Counted from the stretch's first letter, positions 1-9,054 are shown. The stretch: 64,000 bases of DNA from Halorubrum salsamenti (GCF_007671685.1 NZ_VCNL01000002.1:186001-250000), one strand, 5' to 3'. Translations and numbers: made by a program. Notes: generated by a model from the letters alone, not told the origin.

Positions 1-799
1 ACTCCGGCGTCGTGTGGAGCCGCTCCTCGACGACCTCGCGGGGTACCTCCACGTCGGCGCTCACGGAGCGCCCGCGCCCCTCGACCGCGTTGATCGCGGC
101 CGGCTTCTTGTCCGAGCAGAGGTTCCCCGAGAGCGCGACGAGCGAGGCGTCGGTCTCGGCCTCGATCGCGTCGCAGGCCTCGCGGGTCGCGATGGTGACC
201 ATGTTCATCCCCATCGCGTCCTTCGTGTCGTAGCGGAACCGCAGGTAGACGTTGTTGCCGACGACGTACGGCGTCACGTCGAGCAGCTCGCCGTGGCTCG
301 TCGTCGACTCGGCGGCCTCCCGGAGCGTCTCCTCGTTGTCCCGGACCCACGAGACGAGCGCCTCCGCCTCGGCCACGTCGGCGACCCGGAAGACGGGCGC
401 GCGGGTCATCCCGCTCTTCGTCACCCGCGCGGTCGCCCCGCCGGCGTCGTTGACGACCGAGCAGCCGCGGTTGATCGAGGCGACCAGCGCGCCCTCCGTG
501 GTCGCCATCGGGAGGTAGCGCTCGCCCGAGAGCGCGCCGCCGTCGACCGCGACGGGGCCGGCGACGCCCATCGGCACCTGCACGGCGCCGACCATGTTCT
601 CGATGTTCGACCCGTGGGCGTCGGCCGCGTCGAACGCGTACTCGCCGAGGGCGTCGACGTCGGCGTCGGCGGTCTCGCTAACGAGGCGGCGCCGGGCCGC
701 CGCGGCGGTGTCGGCGTCGGCGTGCTCTTCGAGCTCGTGGAAGCGTATCTCGCCGTCGCGGACGCGCTCCGCGAGCGACGCGGGGGTGGCGTCGGTCAT
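1..799 (-). CDS. hmgA: 3-hydroxy-3-methylglutaryl-CoA reductase, C-terminus cut by window edge
   Basis: HMG-CoA reductase makes mevalonate for archaeal isoprenoid lipids. Translating the reverse strand from the ATG at 799 gives about 266 residues before the edge. Class I signatures are clear: ENMVGAVQVPMGVAGP for substrate binding, PMATTEGALVAS, the dinucleotide-binding DAMGMNMV and the SGNLCSDKKPAAIN segment with the catalytic lysine. The C-terminal third, with the catalytic histidine, lies outside the window. Family enzymes in halophilic archaea run to about 400 residues, so nothing suggests a broken gene. It is the target of statins in haloarchaea. Confidence 0.97.
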   Translation of the reverse strand, partial: MTDATPASLAERVRDGEIRFHELEEHADADTAAAARRRLVSETADADVDALGEYAFDAADAHGSNIENMVGAVQVPMGVAGPVAVDGGALSGERYLPMATTEGALVASINRGCSVVNDAGGATARVTKSGMTRAPVFRVADVAEAEALVSWVRDNEETLREAAESTTSHGELLDVTPYVVGNNVYLRFRYDTKDAMGMNMVTIATREACDAIEAETDASLVALSGNLCSDKKPAAINAVEGRGRSVSADVEVPREVVEERLHTTPE

Positions 800-860
800 G
801 TCCGCGTCTCCTCGCGGCGCGTGCTAATGGTTGTCGATTCGGTGGGGGGACTCCAGAACC

Positions 861-1334
861 TCAGCGGCCGACGATCCCGGAGAGGCGCTCCCGGAGCGAC
901 TCGCCGCCGAGTTTGAGGTAGTAGGCGTCGCCGCCGTCCTCGTAGTAGTCGTCGATCCGGCGGACGACCTCGAAGCCGAGGTGTTCGTAGAAGCCGAGCG
1001 CCTCGGTGTTGGTCGTGCGAGCGTGGCAGGTGACCGATCGGTGCTCCTCGGCCACGTCGGCGATGAGCCGCTCGGCGTGGCCGCGCCCCCGGTGATCGGG
1101 GTGGACGGCCAGGAAGAGGACGTAGCCGTCGCGACGCACGGAGGCGAACGCGACGATCTCGTCGTTCTCGACGAGGAGGTGCGTCGTGGCCCGTCGGTAG
1201 GCGTCGACGAAGAACCCGCGTCGCTGTCGGAGGACGCCCTCCTCGGATCGGATCCGCTCTTTGAGTTCCCACGCCTCCGTGGCGTGGTCGGCCTCGCCGG
1301 GCGGTTCCGTCCGCTTTTCCACGTTAACGCTCAC
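861..1334 (-). CDS. GNAT-family N-acetyltransferase
   Basis: A 157-residue protein of the Gcn5-related acetyltransferase fold, which moves an acetyl group from acetyl-CoA to an amine. The acetyl-CoA loop is visible as VHPDHRGRGHAERLI, followed by the typical TNTEALGFYEHLGFE segment of RimI-like enzymes. The substrate cannot be read from sequence. The start is a GTG at 1334. A TATA-like stretch (ttatattcc on the minus strand, near 1360) sits about 25 nt upstream, which fits a leaderless transcript. It diverges from the DUF502 gene. Confidence 0.85.
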   Translation of the reverse strand: MSVNVEKRTEPPGEADHATEAWELKERIRSEEGVLRQRRGFFVDAYRRATTHLLVENDEIVAFASVRRDGYVLFLAVHPDHRGRGHAERLIADVAEEHRSVTCHARTTNTEALGFYEHLGFEVVRRIDDYYEDGGDAYYLKLGGESLRERLSGIVGR

Positions 1335-1469
1335 TGCAGGAAGCTAATACGCCAACGGAATATAACTCCACCGCCACCGGGGACGGTTGCGACGCCAGCC
1401 CGACCCGGTCCGTGGACGCCAGCCCGACGACGGAAGCGTTTTGTCGCGTTCGGTCGTGGATGTCCAGTA

Positions 1470-2336
1470 ATGGACCCGCCCGCAACGGGCCGGCAGCGAC
1501 TCCGTCACGCGTTCCTCACCGGCGTCGCTGTCATCGTTCCCTCCGTCATCACCCTCGCGGTGCTCGGCGTGGTGTTCAACGCGATCTACGACTACCTGGA
1601 CGCGTTCTCGTCGGCGATCGTTCCGGTGTTGCCCGCGGAAACCCTCCCCGTCGGCCGCAAGGTCGCCATCGAGATCGCGACCCCGGTCGTGTTCGTCGCG
1701 TCGATCCTCGCGCTCGGGATCGTCGTCGAGTCGACGCGGTACGGGGAGCTCGCGGTCGAGTACGCTCACTACGGCATCGAACAGATCCCGGGCGTCGGCT
1801 CGGTGTACCAGGGGTTCAGACAGATGAGCGACGCCATGCTGGAGTCGGACACCGGCAACTTCCGGGAGGTCGTCCTCGTCGAGTTCCCGACCGAAGGGAC
1901 CTACGCCCTCGCGTTCGTCACGAGCGAGGCCCCGGCGGCGGTCGCCGACCCCGTCGACGGCGGCGAGATGCGGTCGCTGTTCATGCCCATGGCTCCGAAC
2001 CCGGTGATGGGCGGCCACGTCGTCTTCGTCCCCGAACACCGGATCGTCGACGTGGACCTGACCGTCGACGAGGGGATCCGGGCGATCGTGACGAGCGGCG
2101 TCGCGCTCGGCGGCGAGGGGGCGGACGCCGACGGGCTCTCGCCGGAGGAGCTCAAGCGGATCGGCGCGCGAAACCGGATCGGCTCAGCGTTTCGGTCGGA
2201 GTACGACGCTCGCACCGGGACCGAGACCGGGACCGGAGCCGACACCGGAACTCGGACTGAAACCAGGACCGGAGCGGAGACCGAGGGCGCGACCGACACC
2301 GAGGACCCGAGCCGCGACGAGGGTGACGACCGATGA
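1470..2336 (+). CDS. DUF502 family membrane protein
   Basis: A 288-residue membrane protein. Two hydrophobic segments near residues 13-35 and 60-80 flank a short loop, then a soluble domain with the DUF502 pattern GVGSVYQGFRQM and PMAPNPVMGGHVVFVP. The biochemical role of the family is unknown. The last 50 residues are low-complexity, rich in Thr, Glu and Gly, from short GACCGGNAC-like DNA repeats. The ATG at 1470 is preferred because the open frame further upstream has no such homology and TTTTG at 1439-1443 lies about 31 nt before it. The stop overlaps the archease start by 4 bp, so the two are probably co-transcribed. Confidence 0.85.
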   Translation: MDPPATGRQRLRHAFLTGVAVIVPSVITLAVLGVVFNAIYDYLDAFSSAIVPVLPAETLPVGRKVAIEIATPVVFVASILALGIVVESTRYGELAVEYAHYGIEQIPGVGSVYQGFRQMSDAMLESDTGNFREVVLVEFPTEGTYALAFVTSEAPAAVADPVDGGEMRSLFMPMAPNPVMGGHVVFVPEHRIVDVDLTVDEGIRAIVTSGVALGGEGADADGLSPEELKRIGARNRIGSAFRSEYDARTGTETGTGADTGTRTETRTGAETEGATDTEDPSRDEGDDR

Positions 2337-2800
2337 GCTACGCCCTCCGTGATCACACGGCCGACGTCGCGGTCGAGGCGACCGCGCCGACCCTCGCGGC
2401 GCTGTTCGAGGCCGTCGCCGACGGGCTCACCGCCGCGAGCTGCGAGGCGGTCCCCGAGGCGGGAGACCGGTTCGAGTTCACCGTGACCGCCGAGAGCCGC
2501 GAGGCGCTGCTCTTCGACTACCTCGACCAGTTGATCTACGAGCGCGACGTGCGGCTCGTGCTCCCCGCCGATCACCGGTGTGCGGTTTCGGAACCGGACG
2601 ATGCCGGGAGCGACGACGATGCCGGGAGCGACGACGATGCCGGGAGCGACGACGGCGCGACGTGGACCGCCGAGGCGACGGCCCGCGGCGTCCCTCTCGA
2701 CGCCGTCGCGGCCCGGGAGATCAAGGCGGTCACGTACTCCGAGATGACTCTCGAACGGCGAGACGGCGAGTGGTACGCGTACGTCGTTTTCGACGTTTGA
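2333..2800 (+). CDS. Archease, RtcB cofactor
   Basis: Archease helps the RNA ligase RtcB to become guanylylated and to turn over during tRNA splicing or RNA repair. The 155-residue product opens with the family motif YALRDHTADVAVEA, has LLFDYLDQLIYE in the middle and ends EIKAVTYSEMTLERRDGEWYAYVVFDV, all typical. An unusual insert of three perfect 18-bp tandem repeats at 2600-2653 adds three acidic units (AGSDDD) between core strands. The start overlaps the DUF502 stop by 4 bp. rtcB lies 0.8 kb downstream on the same strand. Confidence 0.93.
   Translation: MSYALRDHTADVAVEATAPTLAALFEAVADGLTAASCEAVPEAGDRFEFTVTAESREALLFDYLDQLIYERDVRLVLPADHRCAVSEPDDAGSDDDAGSDDDAGSDDGATWTAEATARGVPLDAVAAREIKAVTYSEMTLERRDGEWYAYVVFDV
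2600..2653 (+). repeat. Three perfect copies of an 18-bp tandem repeat inside archease
   Basis: The unit GATGCCGGGAGCGACGAC occurs three times in a row in frame. It encodes repeated Asp/Ser/Gly and lengthens a loop of the archease. Copy-number change by slippage would keep the frame because the unit is a multiple of three. Confidence 0.95.
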
Positions 2801-2869
2801 CGACCGAACGCGCCTGAAAAATGCGATCACGTGAAAAACGTTATCAGCGAAGGAGTTCATTGTCACCGC

Positions 2870-3451
2870 ATGTCACACACGGGCGAGAGCGACGCCGAGA
2901 CGGGAGCCGAACCGGGATCAAGAGAGCCGATAGCGGAAGGCCCCGAGGCGACCGGGCGGCACTGGCGCGCGGGCGCCGTGAGCGGGCTGGTCGCCGGCGC
3001 GGCCATGGGCGTCGTGTTGCACGGGGCGTTGCGGCTCATGCCGACGATCGGCGCGCTCGTCGGCGTCGAGACGGTCGCGGCCGGCTGGGCGGTCCACCTG
3101 TTCAACAGCGCGGCGTTCGGGGCGCTGTTCGTCGCCGTCTTCGACCGGGGGTTCTTCGACGAGTTACGCGAGGACGTCGGGGGGTGTCTCTCGCTCGGCG
3201 TCGTACACTCGGCGCTGCTCGGCGTCGTCACCGGCGGACTGCTGTTGCCGACCGCGCTCGCGATCGAGGGCGCGACCTCGCTGCCGGTACCGACGCTACC
3301 GGTGCCCGGACTCACGGCGAGCTTCGAGTTCGGCGCGGTGATCGCGGTCGCGCACCTGCTGTACGGGCTCGTGCTCGGGCGAGTCTTCGCGGCGTTCACG
3401 CTCGCCGAAGGGGAGATCGGGTGGCTCCCGATCGACCCGGTCGACCGGTAG
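2870..3451 (+). CDS. Haloarchaeal multi-pass membrane protein, function unknown
   Basis: A 193-residue protein with an acidic N-terminal tail of about 35 residues and four hydrophobic stretches: AGAVSGLVAGAAMGVVLHGAL, WAVHLFNSAAFGALFVAVF, VVHSALLGVVTGGLLLPTAL and FGAVIAVAHLLYGLVLGRVF. I do not recognise a named family with certainty; it resembles small conserved four-helix membrane proteins of haloarchaea. The ATG at 2870 is chosen because 13 further upstream residues of the open frame look non-coding. It sits between archease and rtcB, but no functional link follows from that. Confidence 0.7.
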   Translation: MSHTGESDAETGAEPGSREPIAEGPEATGRHWRAGAVSGLVAGAAMGVVLHGALRLMPTIGALVGVETVAAGWAVHLFNSAAFGALFVAVFDRGFFDELREDVGGCLSLGVVHSALLGVVTGGLLLPTALAIEGATSLPVPTLPVPGLTASFEFGAVIAVAHLLYGLVLGRVFAAFTLAEGEIGWLPIDPVDR

Positions 3452-3587
3452 GCGGTCGCGGTGGGTCGACCGAGGTGGGTCGGCCGGAGTCGCTCTCGGC
3501 GGGACCCGCAGGCACCAGCGCCCGGTGACGAACCCACTCTCCGCCCGGTGACGCAACGCCCTTCTCCCCCCGCGACGAACGCCGGGT

Positions 3588-5096
3588 ATGACCACGCGCG
3601 AGTTCGACGGGATCCGACTGGAGAAGGTGCGCGAGCACGTCTGGGAGATCCCCCGCGAGGGCGACATGAACGTCCCCGCGCGGGTGCTCGCCAGCGAGAG
3701 CCTGCTGGAGGAGATCGGCGAGGACGACTCGCTCCAACAGCTGAAGAACGCCACGCACCTGCCCGGGATGGCCGAGCCCGCCCTCTGTATGCCCGACGGG
3801 CATCAGGGGTACGGCTTCCCGGTCGGCGGCGTCGGCGCGATCGACGCCCGAACCGGCTGTATCTCGCCCGGAGCGGTCGGCTACGACATCAACTGCGGCG
3901 TCCGGATGGTCCGGACGAACCTCGCCTACGACGACGTGCGCGGCCGCGAGTCGGAGCTCGTCGACGCGCTCTTCGAGGCGGTTCCCTCCGGGCTCGGCGG
4001 GGGCGGCGTCATCGGCGGCGACGCCGACGCGATCGAGGGCGCCCTCGAACGGGGCGTCGAGTGGGCCGTCGAGGAGGGGTACGGGATCGAGAGCGACCTC
4101 GCGCGCTGCGAGGACGAGGGGCGACGCCCCGACGCCCGACCCGAGTACGTCTCTCAGAAGGCGATGGACCGCGGGCGCAACCAGATGGGGTCGCTCGGCT
4201 CCGGGAACCACTTCTTAGAGGTCCAGCGCGTCACCGACGTGTTCCGCGAGGAGGTCGCCGACGAGTACGGCCTCCGCGAGGACGGGATCGTCGTCCTGAT
4301 CCACTGCGGGAGCCGCGGGCTCGGCCACCAGACCTGCAACGACTACCTGCGCCGGATCGAGAAGGAGCACGGCGACCTGCTCGCCGAGCTGCCCGACAAG
4401 GAGCTCGCGGCCGCGCCCGCCGGCTCCGAGCTCGCCGACGAGTACTACGGCGCGATGGGCGCGTGCATCAACTTCGCGTGGGTGAACCGCCAGCTGATCA
4501 CCCACCAGGCGCGCGAGACGTTCGGCGAGGTGTTCGACGCCGACCCGATCGAGGACCTCGGGATGGAGCTGCTGTACGACGTGGCGCACAACATCGCCAA
4601 GAAGGAGACCCACGAGGTCGGCGTCGACGCCGACGGGCGCCCCGCGGTCGGCGACGAGGCGGTCGACCGCGCGGAACGGGAGCTGTACGTCCACCGCAAG
4701 GGCGCGACCCGCGCGTTCCCGGCCGGGAACGCGGACGTGCCCGAAGTGTATCGCAGCGTGGGCCAACCCGTGATCATCCCCGGCAGTATGGGCGCCGGCT
4801 CGTACGTGCTCCGCGGCGGCGACCAGTCGATGTCGGTGTCGTTCGGCTCCACGGCTCACGGCGCCGGCCGGCTAATGAGCCGAACGCAGGCGAAACAGGA
4901 GTTCTGGGGCGGCGACGTACAGGACGACCTCGAAGACGGCCAGCAGATATACGTGAAGGCGCAGTCCGGCGCCACCATCGCCGAGGAGGCGCCCGGCGTC
5001 TACAAGGACATCGACGAGGTGATCCGCGTCAGCGACGAGCTCGGCATCGGCGACAAGGTCGCGCGGACGTTCCCCGTCTGTAACATCAAGGGCTGA
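3588..5096 (+). CDS. rtcB: tRNA-splicing ligase RtcB (RNA 3'-phosphate/5'-OH ligase)
   Basis: RtcB joins RNA 2',3'-cyclic-phosphate or 3'-phosphate ends to 5'-OH ends with GTP and Mn2+, closing tRNA exons after intron removal. The 502-residue protein has all signatures: MPDGHQGYGFPVGG, DINCGVR with the metal-binding Cys103, GSLGSGNHFLE, HCGSRGLGHQ, HRKGATRAFP, PGSMGAGSYVL and STAHGAGR, where His424 is the likely guanylated histidine. Many archaeal rtcB genes carry an intein; this one does not. The nearby archease gene supports the role. Confidence 0.98.
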   Translation: MTTREFDGIRLEKVREHVWEIPREGDMNVPARVLASESLLEEIGEDDSLQQLKNATHLPGMAEPALCMPDGHQGYGFPVGGVGAIDARTGCISPGAVGYDINCGVRMVRTNLAYDDVRGRESELVDALFEAVPSGLGGGGVIGGDADAIEGALERGVEWAVEEGYGIESDLARCEDEGRRPDARPEYVSQKAMDRGRNQMGSLGSGNHFLEVQRVTDVFREEVADEYGLREDGIVVLIHCGSRGLGHQTCNDYLRRIEKEHGDLLAELPDKELAAAPAGSELADEYYGAMGACINFAWVNRQLITHQARETFGEVFDADPIEDLGMELLYDVAHNIAKKETHEVGVDADGRPAVGDEAVDRAERELYVHRKGATRAFPAGNADVPEVYRSVGQPVIIPGSMGAGSYVLRGGDQSMSVSFGSTAHGAGRLMSRTQAKQEFWGGDVQDDLEDGQQIYVKAQSGATIAEEAPGVYKDIDEVIRVSDELGIGDKVARTFPVCNIKG

Positions 5097-5151
5097 TCGG
5101 CGTCCCGGACGCGCCGACGATTTATACCTGATACCGCGGCCACCCCACGCC

Positions 5152-5844
5152 GTGATGAGCGACCACTCGCGGAACGGCAGTTCGTCCGAAACGGCCTCCA
5201 GACGGTCCCTGCTCGGCATCGTCGCGGCCGTTGGGGGCACCGCACTCATCGGGGCCGGATCGCTCGCCGCGTCCACAGAACCGGCGGCCGCGATCGACGG
5301 CGACCCCGCGGCGTTCGAGGCGGGCGACGCCCCCACGGTCACCGGTAACGACGGCCGGATCGAGTCCGTCTACCTCTCGCCGAAGGTGGAAGTGTCGTGG
5401 ACCGACTTCTCCGAGGGCGTCGAGCGCGTGACGCTCACGCTCGCCGTGGGAAGCGACGACGGCGTCGACGAGGTGTACCGCGAGACGCTCACGGCGACCG
5501 ACCCGGAAGCGACGCCCGGAGACGTCGCGTCGGTCGGCGGGCCCGACAGCGAGCGGTCCGACACCGCGCCCGACTTCGACGCGGTCGACGGCGGTCTCAC
5601 CGCTCGGTTCGAGCGCGCCGACGCGACCGCCCGGGGCGACGCGGTGACGAGCGAGACGCTCTCCGCGACCGAGCTGTCCGGTGGCGAAACGGACACGACG
5701 ACGCTGGACGTGGTGTTCCGCGCGGACGTCGCCGGCGGCGGCGACGAGGCGACCGTCGTACGCACGGCGACCGTCGATCTGACCGTCGAGAACCCCGCGG
5801 GCGACGCGACGGCGGGCGGGTCGGTCGGGATCGACGCCGCCTGA
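5152..5844 (+). CDS. Predicted Tat-exported protein, function unknown
   Basis: A 230-residue protein. The N-terminus has a twin-arginine motif SRRSLLGIVAAVGGTALIGAG followed by an Ala-rich cleavage region, so export by Tat is likely. The mature part is beta-rich and acidic, with repeated short strands (VEVSWTDFSEGVERVTLTLAV, TTTLDVVFRADV, VVRTATVDLTVENP) suggesting immunoglobulin-like strands. No enzyme motif is visible. ATG codons at 5152 and 5155 are both possible. The TATA-like atttatacc lies near 5119, about 30 nt upstream. Confidence 0.75.
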   Translation: MMSDHSRNGSSSETASRRSLLGIVAAVGGTALIGAGSLAASTEPAAAIDGDPAAFEAGDAPTVTGNDGRIESVYLSPKVEVSWTDFSEGVERVTLTLAVGSDDGVDEVYRETLTATDPEATPGDVASVGGPDSERSDTAPDFDAVDGGLTARFERADATARGDAVTSETLSATELSGGETDTTTLDVVFRADVAGGGDEATVVRTATVDLTVENPAGDATAGGSVGIDAA

Positions 5845-5906
5845 CGGGGTGTCGCCACCTGACGAGACGGCACCGCCCGACTGCGCGACGCCGACATCCC
5901 CGCCGG

Positions 5907-6218
5907 TCAGCGCTCCCGTTTCGCCTCCCGACCGAGGTGTTCCTCGACGGCCGCGACCTTTCGGTCGGCGGTCGTGTCTTCGGTCCGCTTGTCGTCGATT
6001 TTTAAGACCGTAGAGACGCGATCGCCGTCGACGGCGTCGTGAGCGGCCGCGGCCGCCGCGAACAGCGTCTGGGCGTCGTCGGCCTCGATAACGGTTCCCA
6101 TCGGATTCGTCTCGTAGCTCACGTCGAACTCGTCGAGCGCGGCGACGGCCTTCGCGACCTCGCCGGACATGCTCCCCTCGATCACCGGCGCGACGCTCAA
6201 CAGCGCGATAGCGGTCAT
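5907..6218 (-). CDS. MTH1187/YkoF-type thiamine-binding family protein (UPF0045)
   Basis: A 103-residue protein of the small ferredoxin-like fold family MTH1187/YkoF, some members of which bind thiamine or its precursors. Family features are the opening strand TAIALLSVAPV, the GSMSGEVAKAVAALDE helix and YETNPMGTVIEADD. Whether this one binds thiamine is not shown. On the minus strand a TTTTTAAG box lies about 30 nt upstream of the ATG, which fits a leaderless transcript. Confidence 0.85.
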   Translation of the reverse strand: MTAIALLSVAPVIEGSMSGEVAKAVAALDEFDVSYETNPMGTVIEADDAQTLFAAAAAAHDAVDGDRVSTVLKIDDKRTEDTTADRKVAAVEEHLGREAKRER

Positions 6219-6335
6219 ACCTGTGCGTCCGGGCCGCGGGCACTTAAAAACGGACGCGGTAAAAACGGACCGCGGTGAGACGAACAGCGAACCGGCGGCG
6301 GCCTCGCCGCCGGTCGGGCGCCCGTCAGGCGCTCC

Positions 6336-7271
6336 TCACTCGAGCGCGTCGCGCAGGAAGGAGAGCTGGTGCCCGATCGCCGGCTCGAAGTCCTCGCCGA
6401 ACGGGGAGAAGTGGTCCGCGGGCATGGTGACGACGGTCCCCCGCGACAGCGTCTCGCCCGCGTCGACGACCGCCTCGCTGTCGACGATGGCGTCGTCGGT
6501 ACCGGCCAAGAGCAGCGTCGGCGCCCGGATCTCGTCGAGCCGTTCGACCGGGCGGTAGCTCGCCACCCGCAGCAGGGACCGGGCGGGCGTCTCGTTTCGC
6601 CACGTCGACTCGCGGTCGACCAGGTCGAGGTACTTCCGCTTCGTCCCCGACTCCGTGATCGCGGCGAGTTCCTCGGTGGGTCCGACGATCGGGACGGTTC
6701 GCCCGCGACCAAGTCGGTGGCCGAGCAGGTCGCGGACGACCGCAACTCCGGAGCGCGCGAGGTAGCGCCAGCCGCGGCGCCGGGCGATCGCTCGCCCGTC
6801 GAGCATCGGGACCGCGGCGATCACGGCGTCGGGGTCGCGCCGCTCCGCCGCGAGCGTGAGGACGTGCGCGGCCGACAGCGACGCGCCCCAGAGGACCAGA
6901 TCGCGGCCGACCGCGTCGACCCGGCGGACGCGGTCGATCGCGGCCGCGTAGTCCGCGCGCTGGCCCTCGGGGTCGACGAGCTGCGAGTCGCCGTCCGACG
7001 CTCCGAACTCGCGGTAGTCGAAGAGGAACGCCGCGTAGCCGGCGTCTGCGAACCGCTCCGCGACCGCCGGGTAGCCGAAGCTCCGCTCCGCGCCGAGCCC
7101 CGGTGCCATCACGACGACAGGCGGATCCTCGCCGTCGCCGCCCGGTAGATAGAGAGTGCCGCGGCAGGTGTCGCCTTCGGCGTCGAACGCGAGTTCGCGG
7201 GTGGCGAACCGCTCGCGCGGCGGGCGGCCGAGGCGGCGCTGTGCGCGGTTCACCGGGTTCCGGCGGGTCAC
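6336..7271 (-). CDS. Alpha/beta hydrolase
   Basis: A 311-residue alpha/beta-fold hydrolase of the prolyl-oligopeptidase/DLH-like type. The nucleophile elbow is GASLS with Ser131. The acid is probably in GTDDAIV and the base in MPADHFSPF. APGLGAERSFGY supplies the oxyanion region and FDYREFGASDG is a common strand. Substrate is unknown. The start overlaps the stop of the upstream gene by 4 bp, so the two form an operon. Confidence 0.88.
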   Translation of the reverse strand: MTRRNPVNRAQRRLGRPPRERFATRELAFDAEGDTCRGTLYLPGGDGEDPPVVVMAPGLGAERSFGYPAVAERFADAGYAAFLFDYREFGASDGDSQLVDPEGQRADYAAAIDRVRRVDAVGRDLVLWGASLSAAHVLTLAAERRDPDAVIAAVPMLDGRAIARRRGWRYLARSGVAVVRDLLGHRLGRGRTVPIVGPTEELAAITESGTKRKYLDLVDRESTWRNETPARSLLRVASYRPVERLDEIRAPTLLLAGTDDAIVDSEAVVDAGETLSRGTVVTMPADHFSPFGEDFEPAIGHQLSFLRDALE

Positions 7272-7681
7272 GCTTCGTCCCCGGCCTCAGCAGGATCGCC
7301 GTCCGCGTCCGATCCGTCGTCCTCGACGGGCTCGTCCGCGTGCGTCAGCGTCTCCAGCACCCGCGTCGAGAACTCGGTCTCGCTGATCTCGTAGGCGATC
7401 AGCTCCTCGAACCACGCCGCCTCCGCGTGCCACGTCCCGAGCACGTCGCCCGGTGCGCGGATCACGGTCCCCTCGACCCGAACGGGGTCCCACGCGTCCG
7501 CCTCGGCGCGGTCGATAAGCGCGTTGAGCGCGCGCCCGATCTCGCCGTGGTGTACCTCGCGGCCGGGGAACGCCGTCATATACGTGAGCTCCAGCGGGTC
7601 GCCGCCGTCGACCGCCTCGACGCTGATCCCGTAGCTGCGGAGCGTCGGCTCCACTTCGGTCGGTTGCTCGTCGCCGGTCAT
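7268..7681 (-). CDS. Conserved haloarchaeal protein, function unknown
   Basis: A 137-residue acidic protein. It has a compact N-terminal alpha/beta region of about 115 residues, with SYGISVEAVDGGDPLELTYMTAFPG, HHGEIGRALNALIDRAEADAW and TWHAEAAWFEELIAYEISETEFSTRVLETL, then a disordered acidic tail. I do not recognise a characterised family. It is the first gene of a two-gene operon with the alpha/beta hydrolase and overlaps it by 4 bp, so a shared pathway is possible but not shown. Confidence 0.75.
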   Translation of the reverse strand: MTGDEQPTEVEPTLRSYGISVEAVDGGDPLELTYMTAFPGREVHHGEIGRALNALIDRAEADAWDPVRVEGTVIRAPGDVLGTWHAEAAWFEELIAYEISETEFSTRVLETLTHADEPVEDDGSDADGDPAEAGDEA

Positions 7682-7865
7682 ACGCGACCCACGTCCGGAC
7701 GAGATAAATCGGTACCGGCGTCCGGGCGGCGCGGTCGCTCGATGCGCGAGAAACGGCTCGTTCCGAAAGCCGCGGACGGGGGAAGGCCGTCGCGATAGAC
7801 GGCCGGGATCGGTTTTGTCAGAGGCACACGATTGTCCCGCGCGGCCACCTCGTTGTACTCCACGA

Positions 7866-7875
7866 AATTATATAA
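7866..7875. promoter_or_regulatory. TATA-like box in the divergent intergenic region
   Basis: The AT-rich ttatataaac stands out in GC-rich surroundings and reads as a TATA box on either strand. It lies 183 nt upstream of the minus-strand operon start at 7681 and 110 nt upstream of the DUF4013 start at 7983, so it may add a second, leadered promoter for one of them. Confidence 0.4.
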
Positions 7876-7947
7876 ACTCTCGGGAGGGTCACCCCTCGGT
7901 GATCGGGCGGGTGGAAACCCGGCCCTCGGGCGAGTCGCCGGTTCCGG

Positions 7948-7962
7948 GCACCCTTTATCAGT
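7948..7962 (+). promoter_or_regulatory. Promoter box of the DUF4013 gene
   Basis: GCACCCTTTATCAGT contains the TATA-like TTTAT 29 nt before the ATG at 7983, consistent with leaderless transcription. The identical 15-mer is found upstream of the mptG-like gene at 18078-18092. Confidence 0.65.
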
Positions 7963-7982
7963 GTCGCGTGACAGGATCCGAT

Positions 7983-9029
7983 ATGCTTCGGGGGACGGTG
8001 ATTTCGCTGGCGCGCTCGGTCGACGGGGCGGGGGTCCTCGTCGTCGGCGGGTTCCTGACGCTGCTGACGTGGGTCGTCACCCCGGTCTGGGTCGGCGGAT
8101 CGCTGGTTTTCCCCCCGCTCGTCCTGCTCGCGCCGCTGGCGCTCGCGCCCGCGTTCGTCGTCCGCGGCTACTTCGTCCGCGTCCTCGCCGCCGGCGTCGC
8201 CGACGGGAACGCCGACGGCGCGCCCCCCGTCGTCGCGTGGAACGACCTGTATCGGGACGGCCTCAAGTCCGCGCTCGTGAGCGCCGTCCTCCTCGCCCCG
8301 CTCGGGCTGGGAGTCGCGCTCGCGGTCCTCGCTGGCGGCGCTCTCGGGGCCGGTCTCGTCGATCCCGCACCCGTCACCGACGCGGTCCGAGCCGCCCTCG
8401 GCGAGGGGGGCGTCGCGGCCGTCGTCGGGGTCGCCGGCGGACTCGTCGGAGCGGTCGCGGCGGCGTACCTCCTCGCGTTCGCGTACGTCAGGCCGGCGGC
8501 GCTCGCGGCGTTCGCCGCCTCCGGACGCCTCCGAGACGGGCTCGACCCGCGCCGCGTCGCCGGCGTCGGCGGCTCCGGCGCGTACGCCACCGCGTGGGTC
8601 GTGGCGGCCGCGACGCTGGGCGCGGGCTACGCGCTGGCGGGGCCGTTCGTCCCGCTCGTGGTCGGCGCCGCGTTCGTCTTCGCCGTCCGCGTCGCCGCGT
8701 ACGGACTGTACGGGAGGGGCGCGGCGGCGACGCTGGAGGTCGTCGACGCCGGCGAAGAAGGGGAGGCGACCGATCCGACCGCGGCGGAGGCGGCCGACCG
8801 GCCGACCGGCCTCGTACGTCCCCCGACTCCCGAGGTGCCGCCGGCAGTGCAGACCGGGCGGACCGTCCCGATCGGTGGGGAGGGGGGCGGCAGGGCGGTC
8901 GTCGACGGCTCCCCCTCTCACCGGACCGACTGCGCCTTCGGGGCCGACGGCGGGTTCGACTGGTACGCGCCCGACGACGACGAGTTCGAGTGGAGCGTCG
9001 ACGTCGCCGATCCGAAAGACAAGCGTTGA
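7983..9029 (+). CDS. DUF4013 family membrane protein
   Basis: A 348-residue integral membrane protein. It has paired hydrophobic segments in the first 80 residues ([21 protein letters not shown] and [18 protein letters not shown]), the [19 protein letters not shown] loop typical of DUF4013, then four more long Ala/Val/Leu helices. The last 100 residues are soluble, acidic and low in complexity. Function of DUF4013 is unknown. The start at 7983 is supported by the promoter box and by homology beginning there. pelA begins 25 bp downstream. Confidence 0.8.
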   Translation: MLRGTVISLARSVDGAGVLVVGGFLTLLTWVVTPVWVGGSLVFPPLVLLAPLALAPAFVVRGYFVRVLAAGVADGNADGAPPVVAWNDLYRDGLKSALVSAVLLAPLGLGVALAVLAGGALGAGLVDPAPVTDAVRAALGEGGVAAVVGVAGGLVGAVAAAYLLAFAYVRPAALAAFAASGRLRDGLDPRRVAGVGGSGAYATAWVVAAATLGAGYALAGPFVPLVVGAAFVFAVRVAAYGLYGRGAAATLEVVDAGEEGEATDPTAAEAADRPTGLVRPPTPEVPPAVQTGRTVPIGGEGGGRAVVDGSPSHRTDCAFGADGGFDWYAPDDDEFEWSVDVADPKDKR

Positions 9030-9054
9030 TACGCGGCGGGGGCGACGTTCGGAT

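Noticed and set aside
3588..5096. Intein in rtcB
   Set aside because: The protein has normal length and uninterrupted motifs, so no intein is present.
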